The notes under the pieces: model-generated | Databases searched by the model: none | What the model was told of the DNA's origin: nothing | The model's input: only the letters and a program-made list of their open reading frames with translations | NCBI GenBank assembly: GCA_963746265.1 | Contig: CAVVAM010000006.1 | Coordinates: 62,001-126,000 of the forward strand | Source of the DNA: Ilumatobacter sp963746265 | Lineage (GTDB): Bacteria > Actinomycetota > Acidimicrobiia > Acidimicrobiales > Ilumatobacteraceae | Direction: 5' to 3' | Length of the DNA: 64,000 nt | Shown here: positions 52,425-61,858 of the stretch, piece by piece | Layout of the letters: the number at the start of each line of letters is the position of its first letter | Numbering within the stretch: the first letter of the stretch is position 1 | Translations under genes and position numbers: made by a program

Positions 52425-53342
52425 ATGAGCATCATCGAACTTCACGACGTGTCGAAGTCCTACGGCAGCGACCCGGTCCTCGACCACCTGCACCTCGAGG
52501 TTCGAGCCGGCGAGATCTTCGCGCTCCTCGGACCGAACGGTGCCGGCAAGACCACGGCGGTCGAGATCGTCGAGGGCTACCGACGGCCGGATTCCGGCCG
52601 TGTGCGGGCTCTGGGCTTCGACCCCGCCGGCGGCGGCTCACGGTTCCGGTCGAGGATCGGGATCGTGCTCCAGCAGACCACGGCATTCGAACGATCGACG
52701 GTCCGCGAGACGGTCGAGATGTTCGCTGCGCTGTTCCCGAGTCCGATGAACGCAATGGCTGCGATCCACCACGTCGGGCTCGGGGCCTACGCCGACCGGA
52801 TCGCCGACACGATGTCGGGTGGTCAACGGCGCCGGCTCGACCTCGCGTGCGGGCTGGTCGGACGCCCCGACCTGCTCTTCCTCGACGAGCCGACCACCGG
52901 CCTCGACCCGCAGGCGCGCCGGAGCATCTGGGCTGTGATCCGCGACCTCCGCGACCGTGGCGTGACCGTCCTGTTGACGACGCACATGCTCGACGAAGCC
53001 GAGGCCCTCGCCGACCGGGTCGGAGTGCTCATCGGCGGACGGCTCGTCGACGTGGCCGAGCCCGACCGGATCGGGCGCCGAGACCGAGCGGCCGCGACCG
53101 TCCGGTTCGTCGCGCCCGCCGACTGGGACGTCGACGGTCGTGACGCTCAACTCGATCGCGAACGGGGAGGGCGGGCCGCGACGGTCGACGGCGACGTGGT
53201 CGTGGTGTCGACGGAACGACCGTCGCAACTCGTCGCCGAGCTCGTCGCCCGTCACGGCGAACTCGACTCGCTCACGGTCAGCCGACCATCGCTCGAGGAC
53301 GTCTACCTCGACATGGTGACGCCGAAGGAGGTGACGCGATGA
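52425..53342 (+). CDS. ABC transporter ATPase (drug/lipid export type)
   Basis: The 305-residue ATPase has Walker A GPNGAGKTT, Q-loop VLQQTTAFE, signature MSGGQRRRLDLA, Walker B LLFLDEPTTGLD and the switch LTTHMLDEAEAL. The C-terminal RPSLEDVYLDMV is typical of CcmA/DrrA-like exporters. The ATG at 52425 is chosen. The stop overlaps the permease start (ATGA), so the pair is coupled. It opens the four-gene run ABC-permease-kinase that leads into a second ABC system. Confidence 0.94.
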   Translation: MSIIELHDVSKSYGSDPVLDHLHLEVRAGEIFALLGPNGAGKTTAVEIVEGYRRPDSGRVRALGFDPAGGGSRFRSRIGIVLQQTTAFERSTVRETVEMFAALFPSPMNAMAAIHHVGLGAYADRIADTMSGGQRRRLDLACGLVGRPDLLFLDEPTTGLDPQARRSIWAVIRDLRDRGVTVLLTTHMLDEAEALADRVGVLIGGRLVDVAEPDRIGRRDRAAATVRFVAPADWDVDGRDAQLDRERGGRAATVDGDVVVVSTERPSQLVAELVARHGELDSLTVSRPSLEDVYLDMVTPKEVTR

Positions 53343-54181
53343 TGGTGCACACCATCGACACCGACCAGCCAGACCAGGAGGACCGGTTCTGGTCGCCGCC
53401 CTTGGGTCGCCTGGCGCGCCAGCGCTACCGCCTCGAGATGCGGGCGTTCGGCCGGGTGCGCGAGGAGGTCATCTTCACGTTCGCGTTGCCGATCGTCCTC
53501 CTCGGGCTGTTCGCCGCGATCTTCGGCGGCGAGATCGAGACCACCGGCGTCGACTTCAGCCAGTACTACGTCGCCGGCATGCTGGCGTCGACGGGCCTGA
53601 CGGTCGGCTTTCAGAGTCTCGCGAGCCAACTCGCGCTCGAACAGCACGATGGGACCCTCAAACGACTCGCTGGGACGCCGATGCCCAAGGCGGCGTACAT
53701 ACTGGGCAAGATCGGCATGGTCACGACCGTGGCTGCTCTCCAGACGATCACGATGTTCGTGATCGGCGTCGCCGCGTTCGGCGTGACACTGCCCGACAGC
53801 GCAGGCTGGGCCATCCTGGTGACGGTGCTCGCCCTCAACCTCTCGATCTGGACCCTGCTCGGGTTGGCGTTCAGCCGGATCATCCGCAACCCGCGCGCCG
53901 GTGCAGCCGTGGCGGTACCGCCGGCGCTCGTCCTCCAGTTCATCTCGGGCGTGTACGTGCCGTTCGACAACGTGCCGACCTGGTTGCAGCAGACGGCGTC
54001 ACTGTTCCCGTTGCGGTGGGCCACGCTCGGCACCCGCCGGGCGCTACTCCCTGACGGTTTCCGGGCAGCCGAGGTCGGTGGGGCGTGGCAGACGGCGACG
54101 ATGTATCTCGTCCTGCTCGTTTGGCTCGCCCTGAGCGCTGCGGCGGCCGGCCTCGTGTTCCGGTGGAGGGTTCAGGAGTGA
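53339..54181 (+). CDS. ABC-2 type permease
   Basis: The 280-residue permease has a cytoplasmic N-terminus and six membrane segments, beginning VIFTFALPIVLLGLFAAIFGG and ending MYLVLLVWLALSAAAAGLVF. The FSQYYVAGMLASTGLTVGFQ and EQHDGTLKRLAGTPMPKAAY blocks are usual for ABC-2 exporters. It is coupled by a 4-bp overlap to both the ATPase before it and the sensor kinase after it (GTGA at 54178-54181). The substrate is unknown, perhaps an antimicrobial given the kinase linkage. Confidence 0.92.
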   Translation: MMVHTIDTDQPDQEDRFWSPPLGRLARQRYRLEMRAFGRVREEVIFTFALPIVLLGLFAAIFGGEIETTGVDFSQYYVAGMLASTGLTVGFQSLASQLALEQHDGTLKRLAGTPMPKAAYILGKIGMVTTVAALQTITMFVIGVAAFGVTLPDSAGWAILVTVLALNLSIWTLLGLAFSRIIRNPRAGAAVAVPPALVLQFISGVYVPFDNVPTWLQQTASLFPLRWATLGTRRALLPDGFRAAEVGGAWQTATMYLVLLVWLALSAAAAGLVFRWRVQE

Positions 54182-55368
54182 GCGCGGAGACAGACCGCGA
54201 CCCGACGCCGGTCCCGCTCCCGGGGCGCATCGCCGAGTTCGTCTGGATCCTGATCGTGCCCGCCACGTTCGCCGCCGCGATGGCCGTCGCCTACCGACCG
54301 GAGTTCGACACCGCCGCAGATGCGGCGCTCGCCGCGATGCCGTGGATCACCGCGGTCGGCATGGTGGCGGCACTGTCGGCACAGGTGACCACTCCGCCGG
54401 TGGCGGTTCGCGTTGCCGGCACCGCCGCCGCACTCGGGGCCTGGACGGTCCTGATCTTCGCCGACGACCGGTGGTCGATCGTGAGCTTCGGTATCTACGT
54501 CGTGTGCTACTCGGCGTGGTTGGACCGACCGTGGGTCGGCATCGCGCTCTCGGGGCTCGCCTCGGCCGTGTGGATTGCGGCATGGTTCGCCGTCGACGCT
54601 CCCGCGTGGACGGCGATCATCCCACTGTGCGCCTTCGCCGTCGGATCGGCGATCTCGTTGTCGATGCACCGCGCCGAGGCTCTGAACGCTGAGCAACGCC
54701 GGCTGATCGAACAGCTCCGCGAGACCCGTCGTCACCTCGCAGCCTCCGAGCGGTCGCAGGGGATCCTCGAAGAGCGGGCGAGGGTGTCCGGCGAGATCCA
54801 CGACACGCTCGCGCAGGGCTTCACATCGATCGTCCTGCTCAGCCGGGCGGCGAAGCGATCAGGCGTCTCCGGAGGCGAGCTGTCGACGATCGAAACGATC
54901 GCCCAGCAGAACCTGGACGCGTCGCGCCGGCTGATCGATGCGATGGGGCCACCCGAGCTCGAGGTCGCCTCGCTGCAGGACGCGTTGCGTCGGCATGTTT
55001 CGTCCGAGGTCTGCGACGTTCCGGCGGAGTTGCGAGTCGTCGGCACGCCCCGGCCGCTGCCGGGAGCGGTCGAGGTCACGATCCTGCGAGCGGCCCAGGA
55101 GCTCACGGCCAACGTCGTGACGCACGCCGACGCCGCTCGGATCGACGTCACGCTGACGTACCTCGACGACGCCGTCGCCCTCGACGTGTCCGACGACGGG
55201 GCCGGATTCGCACCCGGACAGGTGGCCGATCGCGGCGAGCTGACGGGCGGACAGGGGCTCGATACGCTCGCCCGTCGGGTCGAATCGCTCGCCGGCCGCC
55301 TCACCATCGAATCCCACGACCAGCAGGGCTCGGTGCTCTCGGTCATCATCCCGGCCGAAGGATCGTGA
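54178..55368 (+). CDS. NarL-group sensor histidine kinase (HisKA_3)
   Basis: The 396-residue kinase has five or six membrane spans in its first ~165 residues, a short coiled coil, then the dimerisation/phosphorylation helix RARVSGEIHDTLAQGFTSIV with the phospho-His at about residue 208. The ATPase domain shows N-box AAQELTANVVTHADA, G1 DDGAGFAPG and G2 GGQGLDTLARRVESLAGRL. It has no extracellular sensor, so it may sense the membrane or the ABC pump itself. The start is GTG 54178, overlapping the permease stop. The probable partner regulator is at 58260-58892, after a second ABC transporter. Confidence 0.94.
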   Translation: MSAETDRDPTPVPLPGRIAEFVWILIVPATFAAAMAVAYRPEFDTAADAALAAMPWITAVGMVAALSAQVTTPPVAVRVAGTAAALGAWTVLIFADDRWSIVSFGIYVVCYSAWLDRPWVGIALSGLASAVWIAAWFAVDAPAWTAIIPLCAFAVGSAISLSMHRAEALNAEQRRLIEQLRETRRHLAASERSQGILEERARVSGEIHDTLAQGFTSIVLLSRAAKRSGVSGGELSTIETIAQQNLDASRRLIDAMGPPELEVASLQDALRRHVSSEVCDVPAELRVVGTPRPLPGAVEVTILRAAQELTANVVTHADAARIDVTLTYLDDAVALDVSDDGAGFAPGQVADRGELTGGQGLDTLARRVESLAGRLTIESHDQQGSVLSVIIPAEGS

Positions 55369-55423
55369 GTCCGCCCGATCCTCCCGGTCGTGCAAGACTG
55401 CCCGCGGTGGAGGCCGTGTTGCC

Positions 55424-56377
55424 GTGAGCGTTGCGATCTCGATCTCCGACGTGGTCAAGACGTTCGGGTCGACACGCGCGCTCGATGGCCTCGACCTCGA
55501 GGTCGCCACCGGTGAAGTGCACGGGTATCTCGGACCCAACGGTGCCGGGAAGTCCGTCACGATCCGCATCCTGCTCGGGCTGCTCCGGGCCGACAGCGGC
55601 ACGGCCACACTGCTCGGGGGCGACCCGTGGCGCGATGCGGTCGAACTGCACCGCCGCTTGGCCTACGTCCCCGGCGAGGTCAATTTGTGGCCGAACCTGA
55701 CCGGCGGTGAGATCATCGATCTGCTGTCGCGTCTGCGGGGCGGCGTCGACGAGCGGCGCCGCGACGATCTGATCGAACGGCTCGCACTCGACCCCCGGAA
55801 GAAGGCCCGCACGTACTCGAAGGGGAACCGGCAGAAGGTCGCGCTCATCGCCGCCCTGTCGTCGAACGTCGAATTGATGCTGCTCGACGAGCCGACGTCC
55901 GGGCTCGACCCGCTGATGGAGTCCGTGTTCCAGGACTGTGTGATCGAGGCGACGCAGGAAGGTCGCACCGTGCTGCTGTCGAGCCACATCCTCGCCGAGG
56001 TCGAGAAGCTGTGTGATCGGGTGACGATCATCCGGCAGGGCCGAGCGGTGCAGAGCGGGACGCTCGACGAACTGCGGTACCTCACGCGAACGAGCATCAC
56101 CGTCGTGACCGACCGCCCGATCACCGGCCTCGAGTCGGTCGGCGGTGTCCACAACGTGACGACCGACGACGGCCACGTGAGATTCGATGTCGACGGCGAG
56201 TCGCTCGACGACGCGGTCCGCATCGTGTCGCGCTTCGGCGTTCGGTCGCTCGTGAGTCAGCCGCCGACCCTCGAGGAACTCTTCCTGCGGCATTACGGCG
56301 ATGAGCTCGCGGCGGCGACCAACGGCATCGGCGATGCAGACGAACGGAATCAGCGAGACGATGACCGCACTGGCTGA
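55424..56377 (+). CDS. ABC transporter ATPase of a second exporter
   Basis: The 317-residue ATPase has Walker A GPNGAGKSV (Val follows the Ser where Thr is usual), signature YSKGNRQKVALI, Walker B LMLLDEPTSGLD and the switch LSSHILAEVEKL. The SKGNRQKV signature marks the group paired with large polyketide-antibiotic-type permeases. The start is GTG 55424. Its stop overlaps the permease start by 17 bp. It follows the kinase by 55 bp, in the same direction. Confidence 0.93.
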   Translation: MSVAISISDVVKTFGSTRALDGLDLEVATGEVHGYLGPNGAGKSVTIRILLGLLRADSGTATLLGGDPWRDAVELHRRLAYVPGEVNLWPNLTGGEIIDLLSRLRGGVDERRRDDLIERLALDPRKKARTYSKGNRQKVALIAALSSNVELMLLDEPTSGLDPLMESVFQDCVIEATQEGRTVLLSSHILAEVEKLCDRVTIIRQGRAVQSGTLDELRYLTRTSITVVTDRPITGLESVGGVHNVTTDDGHVRFDVDGESLDDAVRIVSRFGVRSLVSQPPTLEELFLRHYGDELAAATNGIGDADERNQRDDDRTG

Positions 56378-58019
56378 GCAGGTACTACCGGCCGACACGG
56401 GTGCGCCGAGTGCCGGGACGGCCCCGACGGCCGGGATGTGGCAACTCCTGCAGCTGATCGCCCGACGCGACCGCTTCAGGGTCCTGCTGTGGCTGGGCGG
56501 GATCGTGGGGCTGGTCGTCGCCACCGCCGCGAGCATCACCGGCCTCTACACGACACAGGCCGATCTGGATCGGTACGCCGGGCTCGTTCGCGGCAACGCG
56601 GCGCTGATCGTCCAGTCCGGCCCCGGGTACGGTCTCGAGGACCCGGCGGTTCCCGCGACGACGGGCGCGGTCGTGATGAACGAGGTCGCCATCTGGACGA
56701 TCATCGCCGTCGCGTTGATGAGTGTGTTCATGACGGTGCGACACACCCGAACCGAGGAGGAGACGGAACGGGCAGAAATCATCAGGGCGTTGCCGGTCGG
56801 TCGCCATTCGCAGCTCACAGCTGCGTTCGTCGCCGTCGCGGCGACGAACGTGGTGGTCGCCGTCGGGGTCGTGGTCACGTTGCTCGCCTACGACCTCGAG
56901 GTGACGGGTTCGGTGGCGTTCGGCCTCGCGCTCGTGGGCGCCGGAACGGTCTTCGCCGCGTTCGCGGCCGTCGCCGCGCAGGTGGCCGGCGGTTCACGTG
57001 CGGCGCTCGGTCTCGGTGGCGCGGTCCTGGGCGCTTCGTTCGTTCTGCGGGCGGTCGGCGACGTCGGGAGCGGCGCGCTGTCGTGGCTGTCGCCGATCGG
57101 GTGGGCTCAGGCGATCCGCGCCTTCGACGACGAGCGATGGTGGGTGTTGCTGCTGCCGGCCGTGGCGACCGCAGGGCTCCTCTCGGCGGCGTTCGAGCTC
57201 CAGGCACGACGAGACCTCGGGGCCGGACTGCTGCCCGAACGGCCGGGTCCGCCGGCAGCCTCACCGCGTCTCTCATCGCCGCTCGGCCTCGCCGTGCGCC
57301 TGCAACGCGCGTCGGTGATCTCGTGGACCGTTGCGATCGCACTGTTCGCGTTCCTCTACGGCGTGGTCGCCGATCAGGCGGAGTCGATCCTCGAGGACAA
57401 TCCCGAGATGGAGGACTTCTTCGCGCAGCTCGGTGAGGGATCGATCACGGACGCGTTCCTGTCGACCGCGACACTGATCCTCGCCTTGTTGGGCACCGGG
57501 TTCACCATTGCGTCGGTGCTCCGCGCGCGGTCCGAAGAGGTCGCCGGTCGCGCCGAGTCGCTGTTGGCGACCGCCACCTCGAGGGAGCGTTGGGCCGGGA
57601 GTCATGTCGCCGTGGCGGTCGTCGGTACCACGGTGATGCTGTCGATCGCCGGCGCGTCCCAGGGGCTCGGACTCGCAGCCGTCTCAGGAGACATCGACTG
57701 GATCGTTCGGCTCGTCGGGGCCGGCCTCGCGATGGTTCCGGCGATGCTGGTGACCGGGGGTGTCGCGATGGTCGCGTACGGCCGTTCGGCTCGGCTGGCG
57801 CTGGCGGCCTGGGCGTATTACGCCTTCACGCTCGTCGCCGGCATGCTCGGCGCGTTGCTCGATCTCCCGCAGTGGGCGCTGAACCTGTCACCGTTCGAAC
57901 ACGTCCCGGCGATTCCGTCCGAGTCGATGGACTGGGTGCCGGTGGCCGCGCTCGTGGTTCTCGCCGCCGCCCTGTTCGCTGTCGGACTCGCGGCCATCGG
58001 TCGCCGTGACATGAGCTGA
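56361..58019 (+). CDS. Large ABC-2-type permease (polyketide antibiotic exporter family)
   Basis: The 552-residue protein has about twelve membrane segments in two similar halves, beginning FRVLLWLGGIVGLVVATAAS, with the cytoplasmic VRHTRTEEETERAEIIRALP block in the first half and VLRARSEEVAGRAESLLAT in the second. The R-x-EEE/E-xx-GRAE motif pair is a hallmark of this duplicated permease family. ATG 56361 is chosen. It is the last exporter gene before the response regulator, with 240 bp between. Confidence 0.92.
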   Translation: MTALAEQVLPADTGAPSAGTAPTAGMWQLLQLIARRDRFRVLLWLGGIVGLVVATAASITGLYTTQADLDRYAGLVRGNAALIVQSGPGYGLEDPAVPATTGAVVMNEVAIWTIIAVALMSVFMTVRHTRTEEETERAEIIRALPVGRHSQLTAAFVAVAATNVVVAVGVVVTLLAYDLEVTGSVAFGLALVGAGTVFAAFAAVAAQVAGGSRAALGLGGAVLGASFVLRAVGDVGSGALSWLSPIGWAQAIRAFDDERWWVLLLPAVATAGLLSAAFELQARRDLGAGLLPERPGPPAASPRLSSPLGLAVRLQRASVISWTVAIALFAFLYGVVADQAESILEDNPEMEDFFAQLGEGSITDAFLSTATLILALLGTGFTIASVLRARSEEVAGRAESLLATATSRERWAGSHVAVAVVGTTVMLSIAGASQGLGLAAVSGDIDWIVRLVGAGLAMVPAMLVTGGVAMVAYGRSARLALAAWAYYAFTLVAGMLGALLDLPQWALNLSPFEHVPAIPSESMDWVPVAALVVLAAALFAVGLAAIGRRDMS

Positions 58020-58212
58020 TCGGCTGGGCGGCGTGGCAACGGAGGTCCCGCCCCGCACGGCGCCGCCCCCGTCGGGCTCGCGATCGACGACGGCGGCGGT
58101 CGGCGGTTCGAGCCTGCTCCGCGTGCCCAGCGTCGGACCCGAGCGAGGCATCCGTCCCGACCCCGGCAGGCTTCGAGGAGCCGGCGGCTGCGGCGACGTC
58201 GGCAAACGTCGG

Positions 58213-58233
58213 CGGTACCTCGTCCGGGTACCG
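58213..58233. promoter_or_regulatory. Perfect 7-bp inverted repeat upstream of the response regulator
   Basis: CGGTACC (58213-58219) and GGTACCG (58227-58233) are exact inverted copies with a 7-base spacer, 26 bases before the regulator ATG. NarL-type regulators bind such dyads, so it may be an autoregulatory operator; a leader hairpin or terminator of the exporter transcript is also possible. Confidence 0.45.
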
Positions 58234-58259
58234 TCTGTCGAGATGTGGGCAGCCGGCGT

Positions 58260-58892
58260 ATGAGTGACCCGATCTCGGTCGTCGTTGCGGACGACCATCC
58301 GGTGGTACGGCGGGGGATCGTCGCGCTCCTGGCGTCGGACGACGAGATCGAGGTCGTGGCCACGGCCGCCGACGGCCGCGCCGCGACCGAGGCGGCACTC
58401 GAACATCGGCCGTCGGTGACGGTGATGGATCTCCGGATGCCCGACGTCGACGGCGTCGCCGCGATCCGTACGATCCGCGCCACCTGGCCGGAAGCCAGGA
58501 TCCTGGTGCTCACGACCTACGACACCGACGAGGCGATCGTGCGTGCCGTCGAGGCCGGAGCGTCCGGCTATGTGCTGAAGGACACGCCGGCAGACGATCT
58601 GATCGACGCCGTGCGCCGGGCGGCGGCCGGTGAGACCGTGTTGGCGCCACCTGTCGCCAAACGGCTCGTCGCTCGAGTCCGCGACCCGGCGGCGGCGACG
58701 CTCACCTCGCGCGAGATCGAGATCATCCGTGAGGTCGCCGATGGCAATGCCAACGCGGTGATCGCCGAACACCTCCACATCAGCCAGGCGACCGTGAAGA
58801 CCCACCTGATCCACATCTACGACAAACTCGGCGTGTCCGACCGTGCGGGCGCCGTGGCCCGCGCCTACGAGACCGGCGTGTTGTCGGTCTGA
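58260..58892 (+). CDS. NarL/LuxR-type response regulator
   Basis: The 210-residue regulator has a receiver domain with ADDHPVVRRGI, phospho-acceptor Asp in VTVMDLRMPDVDGV (about residue 55), the switch Thr in VLTTYDTDE and Lys in VLKDTPADDL. The LuxR helix-turn-helix near the end is LTSREIEIIREVADGNANAVIAEHLHISQATVKTH. ATG 58260 is chosen. It most likely accepts phosphate from the kinase at 54178-55368 and controls the ABC exporters between them. It is convergent with purB. Confidence 0.95.
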   Translation: MSDPISVVVADDHPVVRRGIVALLASDDEIEVVATAADGRAATEAALEHRPSVTVMDLRMPDVDGVAAIRTIRATWPEARILVLTTYDTDEAIVRAVEAGASGYVLKDTPADDLIDAVRRAAAGETVLAPPVAKRLVARVRDPAAATLTSREIEIIREVADGNANAVIAEHLHISQATVKTHLIHIYDKLGVSDRAGAVARAYETGVLSV

Positions 58893-58985
58893 CCGGCAGC
58901 CGGGCGTTGTCGCGCTCACGGCATCCTCGATGCGGTCCTCGACCTGCCGTCGAACCGGCCGCGGACGGCTCACGACGGGTCGGGG

Positions 58986-60299
58986 TCAGGCTGGCAACGC
59001 GTCGAGTCGGTCGAACACGACGTCGAGATGGCGCAGCGAGCGTCGGAGGTCGAAGGCGTCGTCGAGCAGATCGTTCGGGACCTCGTGGTCGGCTTCGAGC
59101 AGCCCGCGGAAGTCGACGCCGTCGTCCCAGGCCCGCATCGCGTTGCGCTGGACGATGCGGTAGGCGTCGTCGCGGGTGAGACCCGACGCGACGAGGCCGA
59201 GGAGCACCGGCTGGCTGAACACGAGCCCGAAGCTCGCATCGAGGTTCGTCCGCATCCGCTCCGGGAACACGACGAGTCCGGAGAGCAGCCGGTCGAGGCG
59301 TCGCATCACGTAGTGCGCCAGCTGTGACGAGTCGGGGAGCACGATCCGTTCGACCGACGAGTGCGAGATGTCGCGCTCGTGCCAGAGCGCGACGTCCTGG
59401 AGACCGGCCAGCAGGTTCGAACGCAGCACCCGTGACAGCCCGGAGATCGTCTCGGCCGAGATCGGATTCCGCTTGTGCGGCATCGCGGACGATCCCTTCT
59501 GGCCCGGCTTGAAACCCTCTTGGACTTCGCGAACCTCGGTGCGCTGCAGATGGCGGAGCTCGACGGCCACCAGCTCGCACGTGGCACCGATCGACGCGCA
59601 CGCGTACAGGAACTCGCTGTGGCGGTCGCGCGCGATCACCTGGGTGGCCGGCACGGGCTGCAGGTCGAGGGCGTCGCCGACGTACCGCTCGACCGATGGC
59701 GGGATGTTCGAGTAGGTGCCGACAGCACCCGAGAGCTTCATCACCGCGACCGTGTCACGGGCCGCCCGTAACCGAGTGCGATCACGCTCGACCTGGAGGG
59801 CCCAGAGTGCCACCTTGGCACCGAAGGTGGTCGGCTCGGCGTGCACGCCGTGAGTGCGACCGATCATCACCGTGTCGCGGTGCTCGCGAGCCAGCTCCAC
59901 GAGGGTGTCGAGCAGTGTGCCCGACTCCTCGATGAGGAGGTCGGCAGCATCGGTCATCTGCCAGCACAGCACGGTGTCGCCGACATCGGACGAGGTCAGG
60001 CCGTAGTGGATCCACTTGCCCGCCTCGGCCGCACCGCCGGCTGCGATCGCCCCTTGCACGACGTCGACGAAGGCCGCGACGTCGTGGTCGGTCACGGTCT
60101 CGCGTTCGAGGATCGCGGCGACGAACGCGTCGTCTGCCACGGGCGCGTGGGTGCGGCATGCCGCCGCGTCGTCGGCGGGTACCACACCGATCTCGGCGTG
60201 GGCCTCGGTTGCGAGCAACTCGACTTCGAGGTAGCGCGCCCACTTCGAGGTGTCCGACCACACCTCGGTCATCTCCGGCGTCGAGTAACGCGGAATCAC
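58986..60299 (-). CDS. purB: Adenylosuccinate lyase
   Basis: The 437-residue enzyme acts twice in purine synthesis, splitting SAICAR and adenylosuccinate. It begins IPRYSTPEMTEVWSD, has GLTSSDVGDTVLCW, IGRTHGVHAEPTTFG and the fumarase-superfamily signature GSSAMPHKRNPI at about residue 270. GTG 60297-60299 is the start. It lies 118 bp downstream of purA in the same direction, so the two AMP-branch genes are probably co-transcribed. Confidence 0.97.
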   Translation of the reverse strand: MIPRYSTPEMTEVWSDTSKWARYLEVELLATEAHAEIGVVPADDAAACRTHAPVADDAFVAAILERETVTDHDVAAFVDVVQGAIAAGGAAEAGKWIHYGLTSSDVGDTVLCWQMTDAADLLIEESGTLLDTLVELAREHRDTVMIGRTHGVHAEPTTFGAKVALWALQVERDRTRLRAARDTVAVMKLSGAVGTYSNIPPSVERYVGDALDLQPVPATQVIARDRHSEFLYACASIGATCELVAVELRHLQRTEVREVQEGFKPGQKGSSAMPHKRNPISAETISGLSRVLRSNLLAGLQDVALWHERDISHSSVERIVLPDSSQLAHYVMRRLDRLLSGLVVFPERMRTNLDASFGLVFSQPVLLGLVASGLTRDDAYRIVQRNAMRAWDDGVDFRGLLEADHEVPNDLLDDAFDLRRSLRHLDVVFDRLDALPA

Positions 60300-60417
60300 G
60301 GGATCTCCGCCCGGCAGGTCATGACCGCACCCGATGCGGGCCCGGGTGCGGGCGAATGGGCGCCGGCGAGCGAGCGGTCGTGTGCGGCCGGTGCGGCCAG
60401 GGAACGTCGCATCGCCG

Positions 60418-61692
60418 TCAGGCCGTCCAGAGGAGGTAGTCGTCGCGTTCCGCGCCGACGCCGACGACCTTCACCGGAACACCCACCTGTTGCTCGACGA
60501 GTGCGAGGAACGCCTGTGCCTCTGCCGGGAGCTCGCCCGACTCACGGGCTCGCGTCAGATCCGTCTTCCAACCCTGCAGGGTCTCGTAGACCGGCTCGAC
60601 CGCACCGAGGATGTCGGACCGATCCGGGTACGAATGGATCGTGTGTCCGTCGAGGCGGTACCCGGTACACACCTTGATCTCGTCGAAGCCGTCGAGGATG
60701 TCGAGTTTCGTGAGTGCGATCTCGGTGAGGCTGTTGAGACGGACCGCCTGGCGGAGCATGACGCAGTCCAACCAGCCGGCGCGTCGTCGGCGGCCCGTGA
60801 CGGTGCCGAACTCGCGGCCGACGTGGATCAGTGTGTCCCCGTCGTCGTCGAGCAACTCGGTCGGGAACGGTCCGGCGCCGACCCGTGTCGTGTATGCCTT
60901 GGTGATCCCGACGATCCGCGAGACGTCGCGGGGGCCGAGGCCGGTGCCGACACATGCGCCGCCCGCGGTCGGGTTCGACGACGTGACGTACGGGTAGGTG
61001 CCGTGGTCGAGGTCGAGGAACGTGGCCTGCGCACCCTCGAGCAGGATCTGCGCACCCTGGGCCAGCGCATCGTGGAGCAACGTGACGGTGTCGGTGACGT
61101 ACGGTCGCAGCCGCACGCCGAACGCGACGAACCTGGCCACGATCTCGTCCACGTCGAGCGGTTCGCCCCCGGCGTGCTCGATCAGCTCGTTCTCGGCGAT
61201 CGCCCGGGCCCGCACCGTGGCGGCAAAGCGCTCGGGATCGACGACCTCGCCGGCGCGCACGCCGACGCGACGCGCCTTGTCGGCGTACGCCGGCCCGATG
61301 CCCTTCAGGGTCGTGCCGATCTTGTCGTCACCGCGCATCGCCTCGGCGATCGCATCGTGAGCCTGATGCCACGGGAAGATCAGGTGGGCGAGCGTCGACA
61401 CCTTCAGATCGGCGCACGAGATGCCCCGGCGCTCCAACGTGTCGATCTCGTTGAACAGCGTCGGCAGGTCGACGACGACACCGTTCGCGATCACCGGAAT
61501 CACGTGGTCGTAGAGCACGCCGCTCGGAATCAGCTGGAGCGCGTACTTCTCGTCGTGGACCACGACCGTGTGGCCGGCGTTGTGGCCACCCTGGTAGCGC
61601 GCCACGTACGTGTGCTCCTTCGCCAGGAGGTCGATGATCTTGGCCTTGCCTTCGTCACCCCACTGGGCGCCGACGACGACGGTGACGGGCAT
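60418..61692 (-). CDS. purA: Adenylosuccinate synthetase
   Basis: The 424-residue GTP-dependent enzyme makes adenylosuccinate from IMP and aspartate. Signatures are the N-terminal VVVGAQWGDEGKAKIIDLLA, YQGGHNAGHTVV, GTTLKGIGPAYADKA and the late TGRRRRAGWLDCV. The ATG at 61690-61692 is preferred; an in-frame ATG 13 codons upstream would only add a short non-conserved tail. It is divergent from hisD and followed by purB. Confidence 0.97.
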   Translation of the reverse strand: MPVTVVVGAQWGDEGKAKIIDLLAKEHTYVARYQGGHNAGHTVVVHDEKYALQLIPSGVLYDHVIPVIANGVVVDLPTLFNEIDTLERRGISCADLKVSTLAHLIFPWHQAHDAIAEAMRGDDKIGTTLKGIGPAYADKARRVGVRAGEVVDPERFAATVRARAIAENELIEHAGGEPLDVDEIVARFVAFGVRLRPYVTDTVTLLHDALAQGAQILLEGAQATFLDLDHGTYPYVTSSNPTAGGACVGTGLGPRDVSRIVGITKAYTTRVGAGPFPTELLDDDGDTLIHVGREFGTVTGRRRRAGWLDCVMLRQAVRLNSLTEIALTKLDILDGFDEIKVCTGYRLDGHTIHSYPDRSDILGAVEPVYETLQGWKTDLTRARESGELPAEAQAFLALVEQQVGVPVKVVGVGAERDDYLLWTA

Positions 61693-61858
61693 GGGCACGC
61701 TCCCCGGTTCGCGCGGACTGGAACGTGGCATGACGCTACTCCGACCAGTGCGGTGCGACGGCGTCCCGCCACGGTTCTGAACGAATTGTCTCCGATCGCA
61801 CCTGGTCGTCCGATCCGACCGGCGAACGGCGGGGAGGTCGCCGATACCGTGGCCGGGC

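Noticed and set aside
58100..58130. tRNA-like GGTTCGAGCC sequence
   Set aside because: No acceptor stem, anticodon arm or D-arm could be built around it; no tRNA was found in the window.
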